From: Shewanella halotolerans
GTDB taxonomy: Bacteria > Pseudomonadota > Gammaproteobacteria > Enterobacterales > Shewanellaceae
Direction of reading: 5' to 3'
Length of the DNA: 64,000 nt
Assembly: GCF_019457535.1 (NCBI RefSeq)
Contig: NZ_CP080417.1
Span: 2,356,001-2,420,000 of the forward strand
Position 1 is the stretch's first letter. Every line of letters starts with the position of its first letter. Position numbers and translations under genes: made by a program. Below are positions 43,984 to 53,030 of this stretch, piece by piece. The notes under the pieces were generated by a model. It had not been told where the DNA came from and searched no databases. It worked only from the letters and a program-made list of their open reading frames with translations.

Positions 43984-45951
43984 TTAGTCGAGCCAAGAGA
44001 GATAGCAGACGCTGGCCTTAACGCCGTTGCGGTTAAACCAGTCCAGCCAGATTGTCTGATTATCTCTTAGGGCATCTCCCGGGCCCTTCACCTCGATAAG
44101 CTCGGCTGTGACTCTGTTATGAGCTAAGCTTGGTGCCCGGTCATCGGTTGCGTGACGTTCAGTTGCTCGATGCTCAGTTGCTAGACGTTCTGTTACTTGA
44201 TGCTCGGCAGTTAGATGAAAACAGATAAGATCGGGAAAGCCCGTGCGGTAATAACGCAGATCGAACAGCATCTGTCGAAATAGTTTCGCCAAAAAGGCGC
44301 CGCTGAATGCCTTTAGTACCATGTGCAGGAGAAGCGGCATCGCATCTTTGTCTTGCCTATTCGTTATGCCGAGCTCAAGCAGACTAAGTTCAAGCAGATC
44401 TAGGTTTAGCTCCTCAAACAATGGCCAGTGTACCCAGTCGTTGGTGATGCCGCGTTTTTGATGAAAATGATCCATGATCATCTGGGTATCACCCGAGGCC
44501 AATGCCACGAGTCTCTTATCTATCGCTTGTTTGCGCCTTGGGTAGAACTCACTCTGGTACATGTCGCTCGGCCTGCTCTGATAGTGATTAGCGAAGGCGC
44601 CGCCGACATCGGCGAAGATGATGTCCCAGAAAGCCAGGCCAAACAGGCTACAGAAGAGGCGATTTTCTACCTCAACACAAAGCCGCAGCTTATCACCCTG
44701 CATAGTGCTCAAGTGTCTGGCGGCGCATTGCTCGACGCGCTGGGCGTTTGACTCTTCGCCTTCCAGGCTCTCATCGGTTGCTGTGCGCTGACACTCAAGT
44801 TTGAAGGTATCAAACTCCCCTTGCCACGGCTTAGGCGCCGCCCGTCCCAGGCTGCGATGAAGGCTTTTCTGCAAACGCCTTGCGACCAGACGCTCACTCT
44901 CCTCCATTGGAGACGCTAACATCAACTCAACTAAGCCTAACGCCTCATCATCACGGCCAAGCTTATTCAGGCAGCGAGCCCGGCGCTCCCGGCTCGGCGG
45001 TCTCGCTGTGTTAGCATACAGGGCTAAGGCGCGCTCAAAATAGCCTAAGCGCTCCAATTGGCGCGCCGCCATTAACCAGAGCCCTTGGGTCATGCGATTC
45101 AGCTTTTCATTCCCAGCCTCTTTGGTGAAATCGGGCAGCTCGGTGATTCTTTGACAAAATGAATCAAACTTTTTGATATCAATTTCACTGGGCTTACCGC
45201 TCAGCCCACCCTCCTCAAACTCCTCGTAAAGCTCAAACAAGCTATACAAGCCTTCTATCTCGGCTCGCGTATTAAAGCTACGACTGGCGATGCTCGTCGA
45301 ATAGGCTTCAAAATTATGAATACCAAGATCGGCCAAGATAAACTGACTCAAGGACTGACTCATGCGCTCAAAATAGAGTAATTCGAAGCGGCGATAGACG
45401 GCCTGAGGGCTAAGGCAAAACCAATGCTGTGCTGGTGCTAAACGCCTCAGCAGATGTGGTAACAAGCCTGCATCTTGGGCATACTGGATAAGCTCACTCT
45501 TCTTTAACCGGCTGATATCCTTAACCAAGGCTTGGCTTATCTCAACCAAGGCCTGGCTCAGCTCCGCCTTAGTGCTCTTGTGCAGTAGCCAGGACTCATC
45601 TGGCTGCTCATAGCAGATCAGACTGTGCCCACAAAGCGCGGATATGGCATCTGGGATCGCTTCGATTTCACTGTAATTTAGCTGAGCCTCACAGAACCAG
45701 GGGCCCTTGCGGGAGATAAGCCTGACAAGCAGGCACTGTGCATCAGGGGTCAAGGCTGAGAAGGTATCGATGAAGCCGAGTTCGACCTCATCGAGGAGAT
45801 CGCCATAGCGGCGGGCGACGCCCTCAAGCATTAGCTGAAAATTGCTGAGGTAGTAATAGGTCGGAAGCACCTTAGCCGTGCTTGACGCTTCTCCACTTAT
45901 CCTTACCGGTTTTTTAACCCCTACAGGCTTTTCGTCCTCTCGCTGCGTCAT
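43984..45951 (-). CDS. FAN1-like VRR-NUC nuclease
   Basis: 655 aa. N-terminal helical region (about 1-370) with TPR-like segment (ARQLERLGYFERALALYAN). The C-terminal VRR-NUC domain has EVENRLFCSLFGLAFWDIIF, the metal motif GFPDLICF and, after an insert, ELIEVKGPGDALRDNQTIWLDWF (PD-(D/E)xK type). Eukaryotic FAN1 and bacterial homologues cut flap structures and unhook crosslinks. The insert of about 33 residues between the catalytic Asp and the EVK strand is made of degenerate TERxATxHR repeats (44137-44215). Stand-alone. Confidence 0.88.
   Translation of the reverse strand: MTQREDEKPVGVKKPVRISGEASSTAKVLPTYYYLSNFQLMLEGVARRYGDLLDEVELGFIDTFSALTPDAQCLLVRLISRKGPWFCEAQLNYSEIEAIPDAISALCGHSLICYEQPDESWLLHKSTKAELSQALVEISQALVKDISRLKKSELIQYAQDAGLLPHLLRRLAPAQHWFCLSPQAVYRRFELLYFERMSQSLSQFILADLGIHNFEAYSTSIASRSFNTRAEIEGLYSLFELYEEFEEGGLSGKPSEIDIKKFDSFCQRITELPDFTKEAGNEKLNRMTQGLWLMAARQLERLGYFERALALYANTARPPSRERRARCLNKLGRDDEALGLVELMLASPMEESERLVARRLQKSLHRSLGRAAPKPWQGEFDTFKLECQRTATDESLEGEESNAQRVEQCAARHLSTMQGDKLRLCVEVENRLFCSLFGLAFWDIIFADVGGAFANHYQSRPSDMYQSEFYPRRKQAIDKRLVALASGDTQMIMDHFHQKRGITNDWVHWPLFEELNLDLLELSLLELGITNRQDKDAMPLLLHMVLKAFSGAFLAKLFRQMLFDLRYYRTGFPDLICFHLTAEHQVTERLATEHRATERHATDDRAPSLAHNRVTAELIEVKGPGDALRDNQTIWLDWFNRNGVKASVCYLSWLD
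44137..44215 (-). repeat. Degenerate repeat within the FAN1-like active-site insert
   Basis: Recurring 15-bp-scale units (GTTGCTCGATGCTCA, GTTGCTAGACGTTCT and similar on the plus strand) encode the TERLATEHRATERHAT region. Confidence 0.6.
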
Positions 45952-46187
45952 TGAGATCAGGTTTCTCTGTGTTGGTCGCTCTGTCTTGGTCGCTCGTCTT
46001 GGTCAATTCATCATCCCCTAAGCAGCGATTATACTCTTAGTGGTGATTCCTTTTATAACAGCCTCTACAAGCCTATTTACTCGCTTACTTAAAAGTCTAT
46101 TTACAAGCATGAGAAGTTGAAGCACTCTTAGCAAAATAACAAAAAGTGCCGCAATTTGGCGATAAAAATAGCGTAGGAAAATTGATC

Positions 46188-46607
46188 ATGTGGATTCAAG
46201 TCGAGATTAATCTAGCCCCGAGACAGCGCGGTTATCATCTGATCACCGAAGAGATCTATCGCGCCGCCCCCCAGCTTAGCGAGATTAAGATAGGTCTCGC
46301 CCATCTGTTGTTACAGCATACCTCGGCGGGACTCACCCTCAACGAAAATGCCGACCCCAGCGTGCGGGAAGACTTCGAGCGCTTCTTTAACCGTCTAGTG
46401 CCGGAGAATGAGCCCTACTACACCCATACCTATGAGGGTGATGATGACATGCCAGCGCATCTCAAATCATCCCTGCTGGGCTGCGAGCTTACCCTGCCGA
46501 TCACCGACGGCGAGTTCAATCTGGGCACCTGGCAAGGGATCTACCTGTGCGAGGCACGCAACCGCGCCGGGGGCCGTACCCTGTTACTCACCATCCAGGG
46601 CGAATAA
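46188..46607 (+). CDS. YjbQ family (UPF0047) protein
   Basis: 139 aa from the ATG at 46188 with TAGGAAAA upstream; a longer frame to 46146 is less likely. Motifs HTSAGLTLNENADPSV and GTWQGIYLCEARN are characteristic. E. coli YjbQ can replace the thiamine phosphate synthase reaction weakly; the real role is unknown. The gene converges with the helicase gene, only 20 bp apart. Confidence 0.9.
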   Translation: MWIQVEINLAPRQRGYHLITEEIYRAAPQLSEIKIGLAHLLLQHTSAGLTLNENADPSVREDFERFFNRLVPENEPYYTHTYEGDDDMPAHLKSSLLGCELTLPITDGEFNLGTWQGIYLCEARNRAGGRTLLLTIQGE

Positions 46608-46627
46608 TCTAGGGCAAGAGGCCCCTA

Positions 46628-49600
46628 TCAATTTGCGATTTGCTGCTCTGTGATGGGTTGAAGCAGGGCCAGCCAATCATCCTTATCCATCTCCGCGGCC
46701 GTGAGGCTCTCGGTCTGATACATGCTTTGGGCTAGCGCCTGTTTGCTCTGCTGCAGCTGCTGAATGCGCTCCTCGACCGTGTTCTGACAGATAAGCTTAT
46801 AGACGAATACCGGCTTGTCCTGCCCTATACGGTAGGCCCTGTCGCTGGCCTGCTCTTCGGCGGCTGGGTTCCACCAAGGATCCACATGGATCACCACATC
46901 CGCCTCGGTCAGGTTGAGACCAGATCCACCGGCCTTAAGGCTGATGAGAAACACATTGACCTCGCCGCGACGAAAACGCTCTATGATGCGATCGCGATGA
47001 CGGCTTCGCCCGGTAAGCATCTCATAGCCTATCTGCTGGCGATCCAATTGCTCGGCGATCAGATCCAGCATGCTGGTAAATGATGAGAAGATCAGTATGT
47101 TGCGACCATCTTCTATCATGCTCGGCAACTTGTTCTCCAGCCAGGCAAGCTTGGAGGACTCGGCGTTAAGCTCATCCGATGCGCCATCTAAGCCCGTCAC
47201 ACCTTGGCGAGAGTCTAGCTCGGGTGAAATAGCCGTTTTTGAACTATCAGTCTCGCCAACCTGCCCCAGCTGGCCCAGATTTAGCATTGCCGGATGACAA
47301 CACACCTGACGCAGCTTAAGCAGCGCATTGCTGATCATCAGGCGGTTGGCCTTGGCGCCGGTTTGTCTCAGGGCCAGTTGCACCTGCTCGGCCACGGTGA
47401 GGCGTATGGTCTCGTAGAGATCCGACTGACTCTGGCTGAGCTCGATCAGGGTGTTGATCACTGTCTTGGTGGGCAATTCGGTCGCCACCTGGCTCTTGGT
47501 GCGCCTGAGCATGAAAGGGGCAAGCCTCTGAGCCAGCCGCTGACGACTGGCGTCGCAATGATCTTTCTCTATCGGCTGTTTAAATTGGCGTTGAAACTGA
47601 GTGGCCATGCCGAGAAAGCCCGGCATCAGAAAATGAAACAGCGACCAGAGCTCTCCAAGATGGTTTTCCATCGGCGTGCCCGTAAGACAGAGACGATGCT
47701 GAGTCTGCAGCCGGTTCACCAGCTTAGTGATGCGGCTGCGACTGTTTTTGATGGTCTGCGCCTCATCCAGGATCACCTGATGCCAATTGAGCTTGGTCAG
47801 CCGCTCGGCGTCTTGGGCCAGGATCCCATAGCTGGTGATCAGCACATCGACATCCGTCAGCGCCTGCTCGTTATCATGACGGGCGCGGCCGCTCCAGACG
47901 AAACTACTCAGGCTTGGGGTAAACTGGGCGATCTCCCGCTGCCAGTTGCTGAGCAAACTGGTTGGCGCGATAACCAACACAGGCGCCTTGGTCACCCCGG
48001 CCTGTTTATCCAGCAAGATGCTGCACAAGGTCTGCAGCGTCTTACCCAGCCCCATATCATCGGCCAGTATGGCGCCGAAGCCGTGTCGCTTGATAAATTG
48101 TAGCCAGGCGACCCCCTCTACCTGATAGGGGCGCAGCTCGGCGTTGAGCCCATCTGGGGTAACAAAGTCTATGGTGCCCAGCCTATCTGCGCGCCTGCTC
48201 TGCTGCTCATTGAGATAACGGCCGAGCGCCTTGGCATGTTGCCTCAGCTTGGCTTCACCCGACCAAGTCAGCGCCTGCTCAGATTGACTTAAGGCATCAT
48301 CGAGCAGCGGAATGCGCCCGAGGTGATGGCGTGCCAGCACCAGCTTTTCCTGATCGTTGAGCGGCTGCTGAGTAAAGAGCTCGTCGAGCACCCCAAGTAT
48401 GCGCTGAATACGCGCAGCCGGCAGGGTAAGTATGGCACCAGATTCCAGCTCCAGCGCCACCTCCTGTGGTTGACTCTCACCATGGGTTGCGTCAGATTGT
48501 TCGGCGCTCGTTACCTGATTGAAATCTCGGCTAAGCTTGCCCTGACGAATGAGGTTGACCAGCAATGGCAGGAGGTTAACCCGCTTTCCTTCGACCTCGA
48601 CCCCAAGGCTCAGCTCGAACCAATCCTTGTCGGCGCTGTTCACCTCGCCATACCAGGCATTGGCCGCCACCTGAACGAAACGTTGCTTGGCCACCAGTTC
48701 AATCTGCCAGCCCTTGAGCGAGAGCGTGCGCAGCAACACCACATGCTCACTCGCCTCCCCCGGTACCAGACGCAGGCCCTCACCGAGTGATTCAGTCACG
48801 GCTGGCTCGAACTGACTGGTGAGTAGCGGCAAGGGATTAAGCAGCAGCTGACACTTGGCAAATTGCGCCATGAAGGCCTTATGGCCCGCACCAAGATAAC
48901 TGAGTGATTCGAAGTCATAACGGTGGCCGCGGTGCACCATGGAAAATTTGGCCACATCGATAGGCGCCAGCAGAGGTTCAAGCCAGTTTTGATCTAGGCT
49001 CTCGCGGGCGATCTCTAGCCTTGGCAACCAGTCGCCGTCGAGATCCACGCCTTCTAACAGGGTTTGATTCACCCGCACGTCACGGCGTTTATCGATGATC
49101 CCTGTGCCCGAGCAGGTATCTAGCCAGACACCGGGGCAAAGGGGCAGCATGAAGCTTTCATCTAGGAAGTCTTCATCATAGTGGGTTGCAAGCCGCACCG
49201 GCTCCCCCGCCACCTTGCCAAAGAAACAGCGACCACTGGCAAACAGCAGACGATAAAAATCGCTGCCAAGCTGCGCCGAGCTGTCATTGGTGTTATCTGT
49301 ATCGCTATTCGTTTCGGCAAAGGCGCAATCGAGATCGATAATGATCGCCTGCTCACTTGATGTTTCGACTGGTAACAGATCTTGCTGCGCCGTTTGAGCC
49401 TCCAGGCCGGATGCAACAGAGGTTAAATACTCGGGCAACTGGGCCTGGCCTGTCTTTTCACTGCGGCTTTCGGCGCCGCTACTACTGTCTTCAGTGCTAC
49501 TGCCAAGAGCATTGCTGAGTTCACCGATATTTTGACTGCTAAAGTCAGCTGCAAACGCCCTGAGTGTGTGCAGCAACTTGAGATCTGTCTGACTGACATA

Positions 49601-50095
49601 CTTGGGCACAGGCTGGCTCTGCAGCAGCTCGAATCCTAGTGGACCCTTGAGCTGGTAGCGACCGTTCTTATTCAGATAGCCCTTTAATACCTTAAGCAGT
49701 AAGCCTGTCTCGCTCGGCACTATCAGGTAGAGGATGCGATGGCGCGCCATGGTGGGGAAAGGATCGAAACGCTCCTTGAGATCGCTTCTAAACAGGCGAA
49801 TGGCCGTATCTGAGCGTCTGGAACGCCCCTGCTCATCGAGGGCGCGAAGCGCAGCCTGCTCGATCACTAACGCCGCCTGATGGGCACAACGAGGCTGACC
49901 ACAGTCGCAGCGACCGCTTATCTTACCCTGATCGTTGAGTGAGACCTGGCAGGTTATTTTAGGCTCACCGGCAAAGACGCCGCGGATGATATGGGCCTGG
50001 CGCTGACACTCCAGCAGCCGACCGCCCAATAACACTTGCAGCGCGGAAAACCTTTCTTGATGTGAAAACTCTTGTACAGCCGTTTGTAATAACAT
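46628..50095 (-). CDS. SNF2-family helicase with SWIM zinc finger
   Basis: 1155 aa from the ATG at 50095; an in-frame TTG 9 codons earlier is possible. The N-terminal SWIM finger reads CDCGQPRCAH (CxCx4CxH, near residue 66). A long middle region (about 120-660) has no clear motif. SNF2 core: Walker A DDMGLGKTLQ, DEAQ box in VILDEAQTIKN, TGTPMENHLGELWSL, then the helicase C domain with SLKAGGSGLNLTEADVVIHVDPWWNP and QASDRAYRIGQ. Probably a DNA translocase acting on nucleoprotein; target unknown. Confidence 0.92.
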   Translation of the reverse strand: MLLQTAVQEFSHQERFSALQVLLGGRLLECQRQAHIIRGVFAGEPKITCQVSLNDQGKISGRCDCGQPRCAHQAALVIEQAALRALDEQGRSRRSDTAIRLFRSDLKERFDPFPTMARHRILYLIVPSETGLLLKVLKGYLNKNGRYQLKGPLGFELLQSQPVPKYVSQTDLKLLHTLRAFAADFSSQNIGELSNALGSSTEDSSSGAESRSEKTGQAQLPEYLTSVASGLEAQTAQQDLLPVETSSEQAIIIDLDCAFAETNSDTDNTNDSSAQLGSDFYRLLFASGRCFFGKVAGEPVRLATHYDEDFLDESFMLPLCPGVWLDTCSGTGIIDKRRDVRVNQTLLEGVDLDGDWLPRLEIARESLDQNWLEPLLAPIDVAKFSMVHRGHRYDFESLSYLGAGHKAFMAQFAKCQLLLNPLPLLTSQFEPAVTESLGEGLRLVPGEASEHVVLLRTLSLKGWQIELVAKQRFVQVAANAWYGEVNSADKDWFELSLGVEVEGKRVNLLPLLVNLIRQGKLSRDFNQVTSAEQSDATHGESQPQEVALELESGAILTLPAARIQRILGVLDELFTQQPLNDQEKLVLARHHLGRIPLLDDALSQSEQALTWSGEAKLRQHAKALGRYLNEQQSRRADRLGTIDFVTPDGLNAELRPYQVEGVAWLQFIKRHGFGAILADDMGLGKTLQTLCSILLDKQAGVTKAPVLVIAPTSLLSNWQREIAQFTPSLSSFVWSGRARHDNEQALTDVDVLITSYGILAQDAERLTKLNWHQVILDEAQTIKNSRSRITKLVNRLQTQHRLCLTGTPMENHLGELWSLFHFLMPGFLGMATQFQRQFKQPIEKDHCDASRQRLAQRLAPFMLRRTKSQVATELPTKTVINTLIELSQSQSDLYETIRLTVAEQVQLALRQTGAKANRLMISNALLKLRQVCCHPAMLNLGQLGQVGETDSSKTAISPELDSRQGVTGLDGASDELNAESSKLAWLENKLPSMIEDGRNILIFSSFTSMLDLIAEQLDRQQIGYEMLTGRSRHRDRIIERFRRGEVNVFLISLKAGGSGLNLTEADVVIHVDPWWNPAAEEQASDRAYRIGQDKPVFVYKLICQNTVEERIQQLQQSKQALAQSMYQTESLTAAEMDKDDWLALLQPITEQQIAN

Positions 50096-50266
50096 CGTCC
50101 GAGAAAAAAGCAGATAGACCAAGATCAGCGATTGAAAGGAGAGATGATATCACTATTTGTCAGGCTTGTTGTAGCCTACTAAGGTCAAGTGTCGGCTTAC
50201 TGCGCAGTTACCCACGCCCTAAACCGACACCTGTGACTGAGATCAAAAATTTTAGATCACAAAAAA

Positions 50267-51487
50267 TTATGCAGACTCGGCGGTACGCTTCATACGCGCC
50301 AGATAGAAGCCATCGAAGCCAGTATCGGCCACGCTCACGGTTTCATCGTCGATAAAGCTAAAGTGCGGGTTGGCGGCCAGGAAGGCATCGACCTGCTGGC
50401 GGTTTTCCTGAGGCATGATAGAGCAAGTCGCGTAGATCAAGATACCATCGACCTTCACCATACGGCTATAGCTCTGCAGGATCTCCTTTTGCAGCTCGAC
50501 TAACACGGGCAGACGATCCGGCGTATCGCGCCACTTTGCGTCAGGATTACGCTTGAGAACCCCAAGGCCAGAACAAGGCACGTCCAGAAGTACCCGGTCG
50601 GCACTCAGCTTAAGGCGCTTAATGGTCTTGCTACTGGCGATGATACGGGTCTCGACATTGTGGGCACCGGCGCGGCGCGCTCGCTGCTTAAGGTTATCCA
50701 GTTTCCACTGCTCCACATCCATGGCCAGCAAACGACCCTTGCCCTGCATCTGTGCGGCGATGGCCAACGTCTTACCTCCTGCACCGGCGCAGGCATCGAT
50801 CACTCGCATGCCTGGCTCTGCGCCCACGGCGGCGGCAACGTGCTGAGAACCGGCATCTTGCTGCTCGAATAGCCCCTGCTTGAAGCACTCGGTACGAAAC
50901 AGCGCCGCATCTGAGATCACCTCAAGCGCGCTTGGCACGCCTGGCACCTCACGGGTCTCGACCCCTTCCTTGGCAAGACGCTTGGCGAGATCTTCGCTAT
51001 TTGTCTTAAGCGGGTTAACGCGCAGGTAACGCTTTGGCGCCTGTGCCAGCGCGGCCCGCTCCTTGGCCCAATCATCGCCTAACTGCTCCTGGCCTAAGGT
51101 ATCGAGCCACTCGGGACAACCATCGAACAGTGCCGCTTGCTGCTTGGCCGCTTCCAGGCGCTGATTAAAATCATCTTCTTCGATCGCCAAGGTGTACTGC
51201 AACTTAGGGATCGGCAGCTCATTCGCCATGTGCCAGGCATTGAGCAGGCGTGACCCCATGCGGGCAATCTCATCGGTTGAGATATCTGCCAGATAGCAGT
51301 AGAAGTTGAGGCGGCGCAGCAGATCGCCGGTGACATAGGTGATACGCGCCTGCTCTGACGGCGCTAACTTGAGTCCAGAGAAGTGATGTGAATAGGCTCT
51401 GTCCAGCGGTTTGCCCTCTTCGAGCACCATGGCCAGCACATTGATAACTAATTCGGTTGAACTTGGAGATAGCGACGCATTTAACAT
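50267..51487 (-). CDS. RsmB/NOP-family RNA cytosine-5 methyltransferase
   Basis: 406 aa from the ATG at 51487; an upstream frame extends 20 codons without a ribosome site. SAM-binding motif I is DACAGAGGKTLAIA. The two catalytic cysteines of m5C methyltransferases are in DVPCSGLGVLKRNP and YATCSIMPQENRQQV. Substrate (rRNA or tRNA) cannot be told from sequence. It ends in FDGFYLARMKR, the usual NOP/Sun ending. Confidence 0.9.
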   Translation of the reverse strand: MLNASLSPSSTELVINVLAMVLEEGKPLDRAYSHHFSGLKLAPSEQARITYVTGDLLRRLNFYCYLADISTDEIARMGSRLLNAWHMANELPIPKLQYTLAIEEDDFNQRLEAAKQQAALFDGCPEWLDTLGQEQLGDDWAKERAALAQAPKRYLRVNPLKTNSEDLAKRLAKEGVETREVPGVPSALEVISDAALFRTECFKQGLFEQQDAGSQHVAAAVGAEPGMRVIDACAGAGGKTLAIAAQMQGKGRLLAMDVEQWKLDNLKQRARRAGAHNVETRIIASSKTIKRLKLSADRVLLDVPCSGLGVLKRNPDAKWRDTPDRLPVLVELQKEILQSYSRMVKVDGILIYATCSIMPQENRQQVDAFLAANPHFSFIDDETVSVADTGFDGFYLARMKRTAESA

Positions 51488-51576
51488 GATAGAGCCTAGA
51501 TAATAAAAATCGCTGGCGATCATAGGAGTTAAGCCCCTAATAGGCAAGCGCTAGCGGCCATTATGGCAATAAAAAA

Positions 51577-51596
51577 GGCAAGCATTGCTGCTTGCC
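51577..51596 (-). terminator. Terminator of the sugar transporter gene
   Basis: Stem GGCAAGCA/TGCTTGCC with TTGC loop. The preceding A6 gives T6 on the minus strand. It follows the stop by 44 bp. Confidence 0.88.
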
Positions 51597-51639
51597 TCTG
51601 AATTATAGGTTTAAAGACCCAAGCCTTAGAGCATAGCCC

Positions 51640-52905
51640 TTAGAGCTTAGACCCCTTCACGCCATAGAACATAATAAACAGATAACAGATGATCGGCAGG
51701 AAGAAGGCATGCTGAATACCTATGTTATCCGCCAGTACACCCTGCAGCAGAGGTAGGATCGCGCCGCCGACGATGGCCAAGCAGAGTACACCCGAACCTT
51801 GTGAGGTGTGAGGGCCGAGATCCCGCAGCGCCAGGCTGAAGATGGTTGGGAACATGATGGAGTTGAACAGGCCAACCGCCAGAATTGCCCACATGGCCAC
51901 GGTGCCCGTGCTGGTCATCGCCAATGCTACCAGTAGAGCCGCCATCAAGGCGTTGAAACCGAGCACGGTACCGGCAGGCACCTTCTGCATCACGGCACTA
52001 CCAATGAAACGCCCTATCATGGCCCCGCCCCAGTAATAGGTGATGTAACTCGCGGCGCTGGCCTCACTTAGCCCAGCAATGTCATCCTGGGCCAGGAAGT
52101 TCACCAGGAAGCTGCCGATAGACACTTCAGCACCCACGTAGACGAAGATCCCCACGGCGCCGAGCACGAGGTGCAGTGATTGCAGTGCGCTGGTCTTGCC
52201 ATTATGCACCACCTCGCCCTGCTCGCCGCTCTGACAATGCTCTTTGATCTGCGGCAGATCCAGTTTGGCAAATACCAGCGCCAGCACGCCTAATGCAGTA
52301 GCCAGGATCAGATAAGGCAATTTAACCACTTCCGCCTCGGCTTGTGCCTGAGTCAGGGTCTCGCTGGCTTCAACGGCGACAGAGAGGATCAACACGGCGC
52401 CAAAATATGGCGCAACCGTAGTACCTAGGGCGTTGAAGGCCTGAGTCAGGTTAAGACGACTTGAGGCGGTTTCTACGCTACCCAATGCATTCACATAGGG
52501 GTTCGCCGCCACCTGCAAAATAGTGATCCCTGAGGCCAACACGAACAAGGCGCCGAGGAAGAGCCCGTAGGTGGCCAGCGCCGCCGCAGGATAGAAGAGC
52601 GCGCAGCCCAGTGCCGCGATCAGCAGACCTGTCACTATCCCTTTCTGATAGCCGAGGGCCTTAACCAGTTTACCGGCCGGCATAGAAACCAGGAAGTAGG
52701 CGCCGAAGAAGCAGAACTGGATCAGCATCGCCTCGGCATAGTTGAGCGAAAACGCCGCCTTGAGATGGGGGATCAAGATGTCGTTCAGACAGGTGATAAA
52801 GCCCCACATGAAAAATAGCGAGGTCAGGGAGACTAACGCAAAACGATAGTTCTCCTGCTCACCGCCAACCCCGGTAGCCGTGCTACTTTGTTGCATCATT
52901 GCCAT
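51640..52905 (-). CDS. FucP-type sugar:proton symporter (probable maltose/glucose permease)
   Basis: 421 aa, 12 predicted membrane segments. SLFFMWGFITCLNDILIPHLK (about residues 29-49) and LQVAANPYVNALG are signatures of the FucP/GlcP branch of the major facilitator superfamily. Encoded 125 bp downstream of the alpha-glucosidase gene on the same strand. A hairpin lies between them. The locus context points to maltose or maltodextrin uptake, by analogy with MalT-type permeases of Alteromonadales; specificity is inference. Confidence 0.88.
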   Translation of the reverse strand: MAMMQQSSTATGVGGEQENYRFALVSLTSLFFMWGFITCLNDILIPHLKAAFSLNYAEAMLIQFCFFGAYFLVSMPAGKLVKALGYQKGIVTGLLIAALGCALFYPAAALATYGLFLGALFVLASGITILQVAANPYVNALGSVETASSRLNLTQAFNALGTTVAPYFGAVLILSVAVEASETLTQAQAEAEVVKLPYLILATALGVLALVFAKLDLPQIKEHCQSGEQGEVVHNGKTSALQSLHLVLGAVGIFVYVGAEVSIGSFLVNFLAQDDIAGLSEASAASYITYYWGGAMIGRFIGSAVMQKVPAGTVLGFNALMAALLVALAMTSTGTVAMWAILAVGLFNSIMFPTIFSLALRDLGPHTSQGSGVLCLAIVGGAILPLLQGVLADNIGIQHAFFLPIICYLFIMFYGVKGSKL

Positions 52906-52969
52906 GGTGTAGTTCTCTTTTGTTATTGTATATTTTGTTTGTGCTGTTAAATTTTTTCACGCAAATAGC

Positions 52970-53005
52970 TGGCTAACGAGAGCCAGCTACTTGCGATTAG
53001 CTATT
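52970..53005 (-). repeat. Intercistronic hairpin between alpha-glucosidase and permease
   Basis: CGCAA-A-TAGCTGGCT with AACGAG loop and AGCCAGCTA-C-TTGCG: 14 of 15 bp paired. There is no T-run on either strand, so it looks more like an mRNA-processing or stabilising element than a full terminator. Confidence 0.6.
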
Positions 53006-53030
53006 TCCGAGCCGTCTATTTCCAAGCCCT

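Noticed and set aside
43879..44070. Small plus-strand ORF overlapping the FAN1-like gene end
   Set aside because: It overlaps the conserved C-terminus of the nuclease on the opposite strand and has no motif.
47294..48103. 269-codon plus-strand ORF inside the SNF2 helicase gene
   Set aside because: Antisense to conserved helicase motifs; a high-GC shadow frame.
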